A DNA stretch of 64,000 nucleotides. Source: Arsenicicoccus cauae. GTDB lineage: Bacteria; Actinomycetota; Actinomycetes; Actinomycetales; Dermatophilaceae. Location: contig NZ_WLVL01000017.1 in assembly GCF_009707125.1 (NCBI RefSeq), positions 91,781-155,780 on the forward strand, given 5' to 3'. Of this stretch, positions 51,668 to 59,337 are shown in pieces (the stretch's first letter is position 1; every line of letters starts with the position of its first letter). A program made the position numbers and the translations under genes. A model generated the notes under the pieces. The model had not been told where the DNA came from. It did not search any database and worked only from the letters and a program-made list of their open reading frames with translations.

Positions 51668-52060
51668 TCACTTCTCCTTGGTGGTGTGGGCTGCGCGGTC
51701 TGCTGCCGCGCCGATGGGGGCGGGGAACCGGCGGACCTCCTGCGGCCAGTCGAGCGCGACCGCGAGCCGTCCCGCCCAGTAGCGGGCGGCCTCGTCGTCG
51801 GCCACCTCCACGACGGTGAAACCGCCGAGGTGCTCCTTGGACTCGGCATACGGCCCGTCGGTGAAGGCGGGCTCCCCGGCGCGGGCCTCGACGTGGCACA
51901 GGACGCTCGAGGCGTCGAGACCACCGTCGCCGAAGACGAAGACCCCCGCCTCCTCCATGTCCCGGATCACCGTCATCCCGGCGACGGACTTCTCCTGCAG
52001 CTGCTCCGGCGTGTGGGGGGCCACCCACTCGTCGTTGAACGAGATCAGGTACTGCGTCAC
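51668..52060 (-). CDS. YCII (DGPF)-domain protein, copy 2
   Basis: A 130-residue paralogue of the following gene: MTQYLISFNDEWVAPHTPEQ, VFVFGDGGLDASS, and FTDGPYAESKEHLGGFTVVE. First gene of the YCII-YCII-ECF42 operon. GTG start with AAGGAG 8 nt upstream; the upstream 230 nt shared with the divergent SDR gene should hold the promoters. Confidence 0.9.
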   Translation of the reverse strand: MTQYLISFNDEWVAPHTPEQLQEKSVAGMTVIRDMEEAGVFVFGDGGLDASSVLCHVEARAGEPAFTDGPYAESKEHLGGFTVVEVADDEAARYWAGRLAVALDWPQEVRRFPAPIGAAADRAAHTTKEK

Positions 52061-52294
52061 CTCTGGCTCCTTCGGTAGATCGATGTTCCCCCGTCGGGGA
52101 CTCATCATCTTCACGAACGCCGGACGCCGGATACGACACCCTGACGGGGGCCGGTTCACGGTCCCGTCGCGCCGCGGGGGCCCTCGGCTTGCGCCAGAAG
52201 GCGTGACGGGCCACCGTCGGGAGTGGTCGACCACGTCTCGGACGTGGTCCGCCCCCAACGACCTCGGCCGCTCGACAGCCCCTGGAGGAGAGAC

Positions 52295-53083
52295 ATGACG
52301 ACTGGTGACGCATGCTCGCTGGCCCTGGTGACCGGGGCCTCCGCGGGCATCTGCTTCGAGCTGGCCAAGGGGCTGGCGGCCCGCGGCTACGACATCGTGG
52401 GGGTCGGCGCCAGCGACCGCATCGACACCCTTCCCGAGCGCCTGCCCACCGTCTCGGTGACGCCGGTGCGCGTGGACCTCAGCACGGCGGCGGGCGTGGA
52501 GGAGCTCTGGGAGCGCTTCGAGAGCCTGGGGCGCCCGCTGGACGTGGCGGCGCTGAACGCTGGCAAGAGCCTGGGCGGCGCCTTCCTCGACACCGACTTG
52601 GACGACGAGCTGCACATGCTCGCGCTCAACGGCACCGGTCAGGTGATGCTGGCCAAGCGGGTGACCCGACTGATGGCCGCGCAGCGGCACGGCCGGATCC
52701 TGATCACGTCCTCCCTGTCGGCCCTGACGCCGACTCCGTACGAGTCGATCTACGGACCCACGCGGGCGTTCATGAACAGCTTCGGGCAGGGCCTGCGCGA
52801 GGAGCTGAAGGAGTACGGCGTCAGCGTCACCGTGCTGCTGCCCGGCGCGACGGCGACGGAGTTCCACAGCACGGCCGGGATGGGCAACACGAAGTTCGGC
52901 TCCAACGACTGGAAGAACGATCCAGTCCTGGTCGCCACCAAGGGCATCGACGCGCTGCTCGCCGGCAAAAACCACGTCGTCGGCGGCGACGCCAGGACCG
53001 TGCGCGGCGCCCTGCGCGACCGGCTCCTCCCCGACAGAGTCAAGGCCGCCCGGTTCGCGCGGTCGAGCCGGCCCGACCAGTGA
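52295..53083 (+). CDS. Short-chain dehydrogenase/reductase with altered catalytic residue
   Basis: A 262-residue SDR. Cofactor motif TGASAGICFE (residues 14-22; the usual third Gly is Cys), NAG at 88-90, and Ser in ILITSSLSAL. The catalytic motif YXXXK reads YGPTR (Tyr153, Arg157), so the active-site Lys is replaced by Arg. The family position and the TDLDDELHMLALNGTGQVML helix are normal. It may be an active variant or a binding protein. GGAGGAG is upstream of the ATG. Divergent from the YCII-ECF42 operon. Confidence 0.88.
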   Translation: MTTGDACSLALVTGASAGICFELAKGLAARGYDIVGVGASDRIDTLPERLPTVSVTPVRVDLSTAAGVEELWERFESLGRPLDVAALNAGKSLGGAFLDTDLDDELHMLALNGTGQVMLAKRVTRLMAAQRHGRILITSSLSALTPTPYESIYGPTRAFMNSFGQGLREELKEYGVSVTVLLPGATATEFHSTAGMGNTKFGSNDWKNDPVLVATKGIDALLAGKNHVVGGDARTVRGALRDRLLPDRVKAARFARSSRPDQ

Positions 53084-53116
53084 GGGGTCCGTGGGCCGCG
53101 ATCGTCTGGCGTGGGC

Positions 53117-53740
53117 TCACAGGTCGATCGCGACGACGGCGCGGCGCTTCGAGGGGCGGTGGACCACCTCGAAGCCCCCGTCGAGGTAGACCGACAGCGG
53201 GCCGGGGTGCTCCTCGCCCCACGTCGCGTCCGGCACCGTGATGGGGTAGGCCTCGAGCCGCCGCGCCCCTCCCGAGCGGGCGTGCGGGACGGCGGCGGCC
53301 GCGAGCGCCCGCGCCACCCCCTGACCTCGCATCCCCGGGCGGGTGAGCAGGCAGGTGATCGCCCACACGTCCGGGTCCAGCCGGTCCTCGTGGCGACCGC
53401 GCCAGGCGGTCCGGTTGGCGTTGCGGACCAGACCTTCGTATGCCGAGCGCGGGGCCACCGCGCACCACCCGGCCGGCTCGCCGTCGAGGTGCGCGACCAG
53501 GCCGCTGGTGCGGGGGGAGTCGGCGTCGCCGCACGCCGCCTGCTCCCGCAACCGCTCCGCGCGGACCTCGACCGGCGTGTTGCCGAAGGCCTCGCCGCGC
53601 GCGAGCCGGTAGCGCTGGCAACGGCACTCGGCCGCGCCGCCACGCGTGCCGAAGATCGCGTCGAGGGCCGAGCAGGGCACCTCGTTGGCGGGCGCCGTCG
53701 TGATGCTCATGGCTGTGGTCGTCGCGCTCACCACGGTCAC
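53117..53740 (-). CDS. GNAT-family acetyltransferase
   Basis: A 207-residue protein. An N-terminal Cys-containing segment (AAECRCQRYRL) is followed by a GNAT domain: LDGEPAGWCAVAPRSAY, ITCLLTRPGMRGQGVARALA (acetyl-CoA loop RGQGVA) and YLDGGFEVVHRP. Substrate unknown. GTG at 53740 or ATG at 53710 (ten codons later) could be the start; neither has a good ribosome site, and the gene lies 9 nt after the SRPBCC stop, so coupling is possible. Confidence 0.83.
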   Translation of the reverse strand: MTVVSATTTAMSITTAPANEVPCSALDAIFGTRGGAAECRCQRYRLARGEAFGNTPVEVRAERLREQAACGDADSPRTSGLVAHLDGEPAGWCAVAPRSAYEGLVRNANRTAWRGRHEDRLDPDVWAITCLLTRPGMRGQGVARALAAAAVPHARSGGARRLEAYPITVPDATWGEEHPGPLSVYLDGGFEVVHRPSKRRAVVAIDL

Positions 53741-53749
53741 GGCGACCGA

Positions 53750-54154
53750 TCAGGCGTGCGCCTTCTCGGCGGCCTCCTTGATCCCGGCCACCGCCTCGTC
53801 GACGCCGTCCTGGATGCGGTCGCCCTGGCGGTCGGTGCTGATGCGGACCGTGGCGGAGCACGAGCTGTCGTGGATGGGGTCGAGATCGACCTGCCCGGTG
53901 TAGTTGTTGGGGCCCTGCGAGCCCCACGTGAGGGTCTTGTCGGCCTGCTCGACCTTGATCCACGCCTCGCCCTCGACGTCACGCTGCTCGCCGTCGTGCT
54001 CGATGCGGGCCGTGACGGTGACCTTGTCGCCCTCGGTGCGCATGGCGGAGGTCACGCGGGGGAAGTAGGTGGGCAGGTTGTCCACATCGGACAGGTAGGC
54101 GAACAGCTCGGCAGCGGGGACATCGATGGTCGTCGTCGACTCATAGGTGGTCAT
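53750..54154 (-). CDS. SRPBCC-family protein, paralogue A
   Basis: A 134-residue SRPBCC protein: TTYESTTTIDVPAAELFAYL, SDVDNLPTYFPRVTSAMR, WGSQGPNNYTGQVDLDP and a C-terminal helix GVDEAVAGIKEAAEKA. It is clearly related along its length to the protein at 55962-56366 (shared GPNNYXG and TDRQXD motifs). Ligand unknown. TACCTT lies 6 nt upstream of the ATG, so probably leaderless. Followed by the GNAT gene. Confidence 0.87.
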   Translation of the reverse strand: MTTYESTTTIDVPAAELFAYLSDVDNLPTYFPRVTSAMRTEGDKVTVTARIEHDGEQRDVEGEAWIKVEQADKTLTWGSQGPNNYTGQVDLDPIHDSSCSATVRISTDRQGDRIQDGVDEAVAGIKEAAEKAHA

Positions 54155-54202
54155 GGCGTGAAGGTACCCTCGGGCAGCAGCGGCCACCCCTCGAGAGGCT
54201 GG

Positions 54203-54616
54203 ATGCGTATGGCGGCAACGATCTGGGCCACACGGCGGTCCTGCCGCGCCACCGGGGCCGCGGCGCCGGAGGTGGTGTGGGAGAGGTATTCCACGCCGAC
54301 GCGGTGGACGCAGTGGGCGCCCCACCTCACGGGGGTGCAGGCCTCGACGCCCGTCATCAGGGCGGGCACGACCGGGACGGTCACTGCGCTGCACGTGGTG
54401 CGAGCTCGGTTCGTCGTCACCGAGGTCGACGAGGCCGCCCGCTCGTGGTCGTGGACGGTGCGCACGGGCCCGGTCCGGCTACATCTCGAGCACACCGTGA
54501 CCGGCGCGCGCGACTGCGGCACCTCGACCGGGCTGAGCGTGGAGGGGCCCGGGCTCGTCGTGGCGGCATACCTGCCGATCGCGGCGCGAGCGCTGCAGCG
54601 TCTGGTCACGCCCTGA
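54203..54616 (+). CDS. SRPBCC-family protein
   Basis: A 137-residue SRPBCC/polyketide-cyclase-like protein: GAAAPEVVWERYSTPTRWTQ, WAPHLTGVQAS, TALHVVRARFVVTEVDEAAR and WTVRTGPVRLHLEHTV. The Trp-rich start of the domain is typical. AGAGG lies 5 nt before the first ATG; a second ATG follows two codons later. Divergent from paralogue A but much less similar to it. Function unknown. Confidence 0.83.
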   Translation: MRMAATIWATRRSCRATGAAAPEVVWERYSTPTRWTQWAPHLTGVQASTPVIRAGTTGTVTALHVVRARFVVTEVDEAARSWSWTVRTGPVRLHLEHTVTGARDCGTSTGLSVEGPGLVVAAYLPIAARALQRLVTP

Positions 54617-54758
54617 CCGGTGCCGCCGACTTCGGCTCAGCCGCTCGCCGGCCCTGCACGGCGCGGGTCGACGTGGTTACAGTGGCGCACCACCCACCCC
54701 CGGTGGGCGCGCAGGCCCTCGCGCCGGGCGCGCCTCGCCCGAGGAAAGGACGTATGAC

Positions 54759-54932
54759 GTGACGGCACAGTCCGACGAGGGTCACACCGGCCTCGACCGC
54801 GACAGCAACGAGCGGTCCGACGTCAACCGTGAGAACCAAGAGCAGGAGCAGGGGCAGGAGCAGGAGGGCCCGCAGGGCAACGCTGCCGAGGAGCGCATGC
54901 GCGAGCTGACCGACGCGGCCAAGGAGGACTAG
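54759..54932 (+). CDS. Small acidic Gln/Glu-rich hypothetical protein
   Basis: A 57-residue, strongly hydrophilic protein: MTAQSDEGHTGLDRDSNERS, then a Gln/Glu repeat (NQEQEQGQEQEGPQ) and AEERMRELTDAAKED. GGAAAGGA precedes the GTG by about 8 nt, and codon use is typical. It may be disordered. Below the usual gene-finder length, but the ribosome site and composition support it. Function unknown. Confidence 0.6.
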   Translation: MTAQSDEGHTGLDRDSNERSDVNRENQEQEQGQEQEGPQGNAAEERMRELTDAAKED

Positions 54933-55065
54933 CCTCGCGGGCTCGCGCTCCGCCGGCCCCGGTCAAGGCGCTGGCAAGTCTTTCCACTGTCGAAATAGTG
55001 CGTAGAGTGGGCTGCAGATGACTCCCTGACGGGCCATCGACCACCACGCACCGGACGGAGTTCGC

Positions 55066-55443
55066 ATGCCCACGATCGAGACCGGACACGAGCACGAGGG
55101 CCGCGGCGCAGTGCTGACGCTGAGCACGCCGCTGCTGGCCGAGCTGGACGAGTCGCGCGTGCGGCACCTGGTCGCCGCGCTGGTCGAGCTGTCTGGCCGC
55201 GGCGGCCGCGAGGGCGACGTGGCGGACCTGCTCGCCGAGCGTCTGCAGTCGCTGGGGATCGAGCAGCCACGCCCGGTGGTCGAGAGCATGGCCGAGAACC
55301 TCCGCAACGGAGAACGACTCACGGTCGTGACCGACGAGGGCCAGGTCCTACACGGCGACCCGTCCTGGTCGCCCGCCACCCATGACCCCGACGTCCAGGC
55401 GACCGAGGACCCCCTGGACGAGGACCGGCCGCTCTACAGCTGA
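55066..55443 (+). CDS. Hypothetical protein
   Basis: A 125-residue acidic protein of no recognised family. The central part (VRHLVAALVELSGRGGREGD, VADLLAERLQSLGIEQPRPV) is predicted helical, and the tail is Asp/Pro-rich (ATHDPDVQATEDPLDEDRPL). GGAG lies 5 nt before the ATG, and TAGAGT about 65 nt upstream could be the -10 box. Cytoplasmic by composition. Confidence 0.6.
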   Translation: MPTIETGHEHEGRGAVLTLSTPLLAELDESRVRHLVAALVELSGRGGREGDVADLLAERLQSLGIEQPRPVVESMAENLRNGERLTVVTDEGQVLHGDPSWSPATHDPDVQATEDPLDEDRPLYS

Positions 55444-55485
55444 CGAGCCCGCACGGGTGCAGCGCCACGGGCCGATGCCCCAAAG

Positions 55486-55740
55486 TTGCACGATCCCCTG
55501 ATCAAACACTGGTGGGTGCTGAACAAGTTTGCCCTGACGATCCTGGTCATCACTGGCTCGTTCCGGTGTCGGCTTCTGGGTCGAGGACACCATCGCCCGC
55601 CTCGAGACAGGGCAGGGCGCGGCCCACGCGGTCGCTCTCTTCGCTTTGAGTGGCGCAAACTTGGCGAGCTTCGTGCTCATGGTGTAGCTCTCGGTCGTCA
55701 AACCGCGCGGTCTCACGCCGTGGGGGAGACCCCAGCGGTC
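55486..55740 (+). pseudogene. Broken DUF2269-like integral membrane protein gene
   Basis: One frame carries LIKHWWVLNKFALTILVITG, then after a frameshift near 55565 another carries VGFWVEDTIARLETGQGAAH and LFALSGANLASFVLMV, followed by an in-frame TAG and LSVVKPRGLTPWG. Together these follow the helix order of small DUF2269-like membrane proteins ending in KPXGXTPWG. Two lesions make it inactive. Confidence 0.55.
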
Positions 55741-55961
55741 TGGCGGTGCCGACGTGGCCAACCACATGCGTTGATGCGACGAGGTGGTCCAGGACGGCGC
55801 GGCGCAGAAGCGGGATGTGATCGCTGGGGTGGCGGTCCCTGGCCAGGGCGGCAAGGGTGAGACGCAGGCGCCGGCGCGGCGCTGACGGGGCCGAAGGGCC
55901 CTGCCGACTCGGGGCCGAGGGGCAGCTACTGACCGGCCTCCGACTTCTAGGAGTGCATGTC
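55741..55961. other. Intergenic, no gene assigned
   Basis: A minus-strand stretch near 55750-55860 (LTLAALARDRHPSDHIPLLR) looks coding but is fragmentary and unrecognised. It directly borders the DUF2269-like pseudogene, so it may be another gene remnant. Confidence 0.3.
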
Positions 55962-56366
55962 ATGTCGCAGTACGAGCGAAGTGTCCAGATCCCTCGCCCT
56001 GCTCAAGACGTCTTCGACTACGTGAAGGACGTCGAGAAGCTGCCGGAGCACTTCCCCCAGATCACGTCCGTGGAGAAGCTGGACGGCGACACGATCCGCA
56101 CCACGGCCCACGTCGAGACCGCCGAGGAGGGGGAGAAGGACGTCCAGGGCACGGCGTGGTTCCGCGTGGGCTCGGATGGCATGACCGTGGAGTGGGGCTC
56201 CGAGGGCCCCAACAACTACCACGGCGAGCTGGACGTGGACGAGGACGACGCCAACGCCTCGACCCTGACGGTGCGCATCTGGACCGACAGGCAGTCCGAC
56301 TCCATCGAGCAAGAGCTGCATAAGGCGGTCGACGGGCTCTCCCAGACCATCCAGAAGGCCGTCTGA
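55962..56366 (+). CDS. SRPBCC-family protein, paralogue B
   Basis: A 134-residue SRPBCC protein of the same length as paralogue A: MSQYERSVQIPRPAQDVFDY, VKDVEKLPEHFPQITSVEKL, WGSEGPNNYHGELDVDED, and TDRQSDSIEQELHKAVDGLS. The duplication is therefore local (about 1.8 kb apart, opposite strands). GGAG lies 9 nt before the ATG. Ligand and function unknown. Confidence 0.87.
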   Translation: MSQYERSVQIPRPAQDVFDYVKDVEKLPEHFPQITSVEKLDGDTIRTTAHVETAEEGEKDVQGTAWFRVGSDGMTVEWGSEGPNNYHGELDVDEDDANASTLTVRIWTDRQSDSIEQELHKAVDGLSQTIQKAV

Positions 56367-56424
56367 CCAGGGAGTTCTGCTGCAAGCGCAACGATGTGCT
56401 GGCCCCGGCACACACCCACCTGGC

Positions 56425-57486
56425 TCACCACCGCCAGGCGGACGGGTCCCGCCCGAGAGCGTCGTAGACCGCGTCCAGCGCTCTGCCGAGAAGTGGTTGG
56501 TCCTCACCACCGGCGGCCCAGGACGGGTCGTCCGGCATAGGGCCCATGGGGTCAGCGGAGGACGGGTCATGCTGGACGTGGGTGCGGGGGTCGGCCAGCG
56601 ATCGACGGATGGCCTCATCCACCCCGACCAGGTGATACCCGGTGGGGAGGAGGTCGCGCCGGAAGTCCTCCTCGCGGCACACCATGTCGTGGTGCAAGCT
56701 CTCCACCAAGGCCTGCACGGTCGGGGTGGGCACGTCGGTCAAGGCGCCGACCAGGAGGCCCACCAGGTCCGCAGGGACCAGGGGCACCGGCACCTGTGGA
56801 CGCGTCAAGCCCGCGACGCCGGCATACCGGTCGAGCAGCTCCGCGTAGTACATCCTGTCCGGGCCACCGATGTCATAGCTGCGGGTGCAGGTCTGCACGG
56901 TCAGGGCGCCCACGAGGGCTTCGACGGCGTCGACCACCGCGATGGGCTGGACCTCCGAGTTCATCCACGACGGGACGGTGTGGATCGGCAGCCGCTCACT
57001 GACCTGTCGGATGATCTCGAAGGACGTGGATCCACTGCCCATCACCACGGCCGCCCGCAACGTGACGGTGGTGGCGGGGGTGGAGCCAAGGATCTGCTCC
57101 ACCTCGTGCCGCGACTCGAGGTGCTCACTCAGCTGCCCGACCTGCACGGGAGGCAGGATGCCGGACAGGTAGACGACTCGGCTGACGCTGTGAGACTGCA
57201 CCGCCCGGGCGACGTTGTGCGCGGCGTGCCGGTCCTTCTCTGCGAAGTCCCCACCCCCTCCCATCCCGTGGACCAGGTAGTAGACGGCGTCGACAACATC
57301 GACCGCGCTGTCGACCTGGCCCTCGTCGGTGATGTCCATGACGACGGTCTCGACCCGATCGGCCCACCACGGAGACGGCTTGGCCAGGTTGCTCGTCGTA
57401 GTTCTCACCTCGTGGCCGGCATCCAGCAGACGCGGCACCAGCCTGCCCCCCACATATCCGGTAGCACCGGTGACCAGCACCCTCAT
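56425..57486 (-). CDS. NAD(P)-binding epimerase/NmrA-like (atypical SDR)
   Basis: A 353-residue extended/atypical SDR: nucleotide motif VLVTGATGYVGGRLVPRLLD, VDAVYYLVHGMGGGGDFAEK, VVYLSGILP, and YDIGGPDRMYYAELLDRYA. This matches the family often called DUF2867-type or NAD-dependent epimerase/dehydratase, frequently near carotenoid or light-regulated genes. It lacks a clear YXXXK. ATG at 57486 with AAGGAG 5 nt upstream. It faces away from the carotenoid operon and could share its regulation. Confidence 0.83.
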   Translation of the reverse strand: MRVLVTGATGYVGGRLVPRLLDAGHEVRTTTSNLAKPSPWWADRVETVVMDITDEGQVDSAVDVVDAVYYLVHGMGGGGDFAEKDRHAAHNVARAVQSHSVSRVVYLSGILPPVQVGQLSEHLESRHEVEQILGSTPATTVTLRAAVVMGSGSTSFEIIRQVSERLPIHTVPSWMNSEVQPIAVVDAVEALVGALTVQTCTRSYDIGGPDRMYYAELLDRYAGVAGLTRPQVPVPLVPADLVGLLVGALTDVPTPTVQALVESLHHDMVCREEDFRRDLLPTGYHLVGVDEAIRRSLADPRTHVQHDPSSADPMGPMPDDPSWAAGGEDQPLLGRALDAVYDALGRDPSAWRW

Positions 57487-57641
57487 CAGCACTCCTTCGC
57501 CGATGGAACTACTATGGCCAAGACGCTACCTGCCCACCCTGCCGTCTTGAAGACAGGCAGGCTCGCCTGACCCCCACCAGGACCCGACCTCCGCTGCAGC
57601 AGCTGCTGCTTGGCCAGCCCACCGGAAGGCAAACGCGCTTG

Positions 57642-58625
57642 ATGCCCACTGCCGCTTCCCGGCACATCCCAGTCCGACGCATCCCGCAACCATCACCCGA
57701 CGCCGTCAGGTCCACCTGGCGGGAGGCGTCGCTGCCCCGCATCGAGCGAGCCCTTGCGGCGGCGCGATCGGAGGACGCGGGAGGGTGGTACGTCCTGGGT
57801 GCATCCCGAGACCTTCGGGCCGGGCGCTCCCTCGTGCGTCGCGTCGGCAACCGCGAGGTCGCGCTCTGGCGCGCCCACGACGGGTCGGTGCTCGCAGGTC
57901 CCGGCGCCTGCCCGCACATGGGTGCCCGTCTCGAGGGCTGCGACACCGACGGCACCGACGTCGTGTGCCGGTGGCACGGCCTGCGGCTGCCCTCCGAGTG
58001 GCCCGGCACCTGGGCACCCCTACCGGCGCATGATGACGGCGTCCTGCTGTGGGTGCAGGTGCCGACCTCGGGCGAGGAGCCGAGCTCAGCCCCTCGCACA
58101 GCCCCCCGGCCACCGGCAAGCGCGTCCTTCGACGCCGTCCATGTGCGCCTGGCCCGGTGCGAGGCGCAGGACATCATCGCCAACCGCCTGGACCCGTGGC
58201 ACGGCGCCTGGTTCCACCCCTACGCCTTCAGTCACCTCACGGTCGACGAGGACGCGTCGACCGACCACTGCCTGGTCACCGACGTCACCTTCCGGCTGAG
58301 CCGCACCTGGGGGGTCCCCGTGCGGGCCGAGTTCACCTGCCCGGACTCGCGCACCGTCGTCATGACGATCACCGACGGCGAGGGCGAGGGCAGCGTGGTG
58401 GAGACCCACGCGACCCCGGTCGGCCACGACGCCAACGGTCTTCCCCTCACCGTCATGACGGAGGCCACGATCGCCTCCTCGCCCCGTCCCGGCTTCACCG
58501 CCGCGCGGCGGCTGTCTCCGGTGCTTCGGCCGTTGGTGCAACGCACGCAGGCGCGCCTCTGGGATGACGATCTGGCGTATGCCGAGCGCCGGTTCCTCGT
58601 GCGAACCGGGCGGGTGGCAACGTGA
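57642..58625 (+). CDS. Rieske [2Fe-2S] protein of carotenoid cluster (DUF5914-type)
   Basis: A 327-residue Rieske oxygenase-like protein. The cluster ligands are Cys90 and His92 in CPHMG and Cys109 and His112 in CRWHG. A C-terminal domain of about 190 residues (RLDPWHGAWFHPYAFSHLTV) matches DUF5914, found beside actinobacterial carotenoid genes. It probably passes electrons to, or itself performs, an end-group oxidation. It opens the carotenoid operon. GGAAGG lies 11 nt before the ATG; a TTG one codon earlier is possible. No separate ferredoxin reductase is nearby. Confidence 0.83.
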   Translation: MPTAASRHIPVRRIPQPSPDAVRSTWREASLPRIERALAAARSEDAGGWYVLGASRDLRAGRSLVRRVGNREVALWRAHDGSVLAGPGACPHMGARLEGCDTDGTDVVCRWHGLRLPSEWPGTWAPLPAHDDGVLLWVQVPTSGEEPSSAPRTAPRPPASASFDAVHVRLARCEAQDIIANRLDPWHGAWFHPYAFSHLTVDEDASTDHCLVTDVTFRLSRTWGVPVRAEFTCPDSRTVVMTITDGEGEGSVVETHATPVGHDANGLPLTVMTEATIASSPRPGFTAARRLSPVLRPLVQRTQARLWDDDLAYAERRFLVRTGRVAT

Positions 58626-58673
58626 GCCGGTCAAGACGTCCCGGGCCGGCACGGCCTTGCGCCGGAGGCACCC

Positions 58674-59042
58674 ATGTGGCCTGACTCCTGGGACCACTGG
58701 CAGTACCTCGCTCTCATGGGGGGATGCCTGCTCATCACCCTGCCGCTGGAGCTGGTGCTACGGGCCAGGGTGTACCAGCGGCCACGGCGTCTGCTGGTCG
58801 CTCTGGTCCCTGTGGTGGCGATCTTCTCGGCCTGGGACGTGCTCGGGATCTGGCGGGACCACTGGTCCTACTCGGCGCGCTACACCACCGGGGTTCACCT
58901 GCCGCTCGGGATGCCCATCGAGGAGCTGGTGTTCTTCGTGGTGATCCCGGTGTGCGGGCTGCTGACGTACGAGGCCGTCGGCACGGTCCTGCGCCTCGGC
59001 CGTGGCGCGACCGAGCAGGGGCAGGAGCGATCCCGTGCCTGA
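58674..59042 (+). CDS. crtYc: Lycopene cyclase subunit CrtYc
   Basis: A 122-residue membrane protein with three predicted helices and the CrtYc pattern LPLELVLRARVYQRPRRLL, FSAWDVLGIWRDHWSYSARY, TTGVHLPLGMPIEELVFFVV and PVCGLLTYEAV. The conserved PXEE motif (PIEEL) carries essential acidic residues in the heterodimeric cyclase. GGAGG is 6 nt upstream of the ATG. Its end overlaps CrtYd by 8 nt. Confidence 0.92.
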   Translation: MWPDSWDHWQYLALMGGCLLITLPLELVLRARVYQRPRRLLVALVPVVAIFSAWDVLGIWRDHWSYSARYTTGVHLPLGMPIEELVFFVVIPVCGLLTYEAVGTVLRLGRGATEQGQERSRA

Positions 59043-59337
59043 GTACACCGCGCTGGCCGTCCTCTCCGTGATCCTGGTCGTCCTCCTCGAGTGCCAGGTG
59101 CTCCGCACGGGCGTGTTCCGGACGAAGCAGTACTGGTGCGCGATGGCGATCGTGGCGTTTTTTCAGGCCCTGGTCGACGGGTGGCTCACCAAGCTGAGCG
59201 CACCGATCGTGATGTACGACCCGCAGCAACACCTGGGAGTGAGGTTTCCGTGGGACATTCCGGTGGAGGACTACCTGTTCGGATTCTCGATGGTGACCTT
59301 GGCCATCCTCCTGTGGGTGCGATCGGGGCGGACGTGA
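59035..59337 (+). CDS. crtYd: Lycopene cyclase subunit CrtYd
   Basis: A 100-residue membrane protein completing the split cyclase: three helices with TKQYWCAMAIVAFFQALVDG, WLTKLSAPIVMYDP, and FPWDIPVEDYLFGFSMVTLA, where PVEDYLF is the second conserved acidic motif. GTG start preceded by AGGAG and overlapping CrtYc by 8 nt. Its stop overlaps the next GTG (GTGA). The pair cyclises lycopene ends; whether beta or epsilon rings form cannot be told. Confidence 0.92.
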   Translation: MPEYTALAVLSVILVVLLECQVLRTGVFRTKQYWCAMAIVAFFQALVDGWLTKLSAPIVMYDPQQHLGVRFPWDIPVEDYLFGFSMVTLAILLWVRSGRT

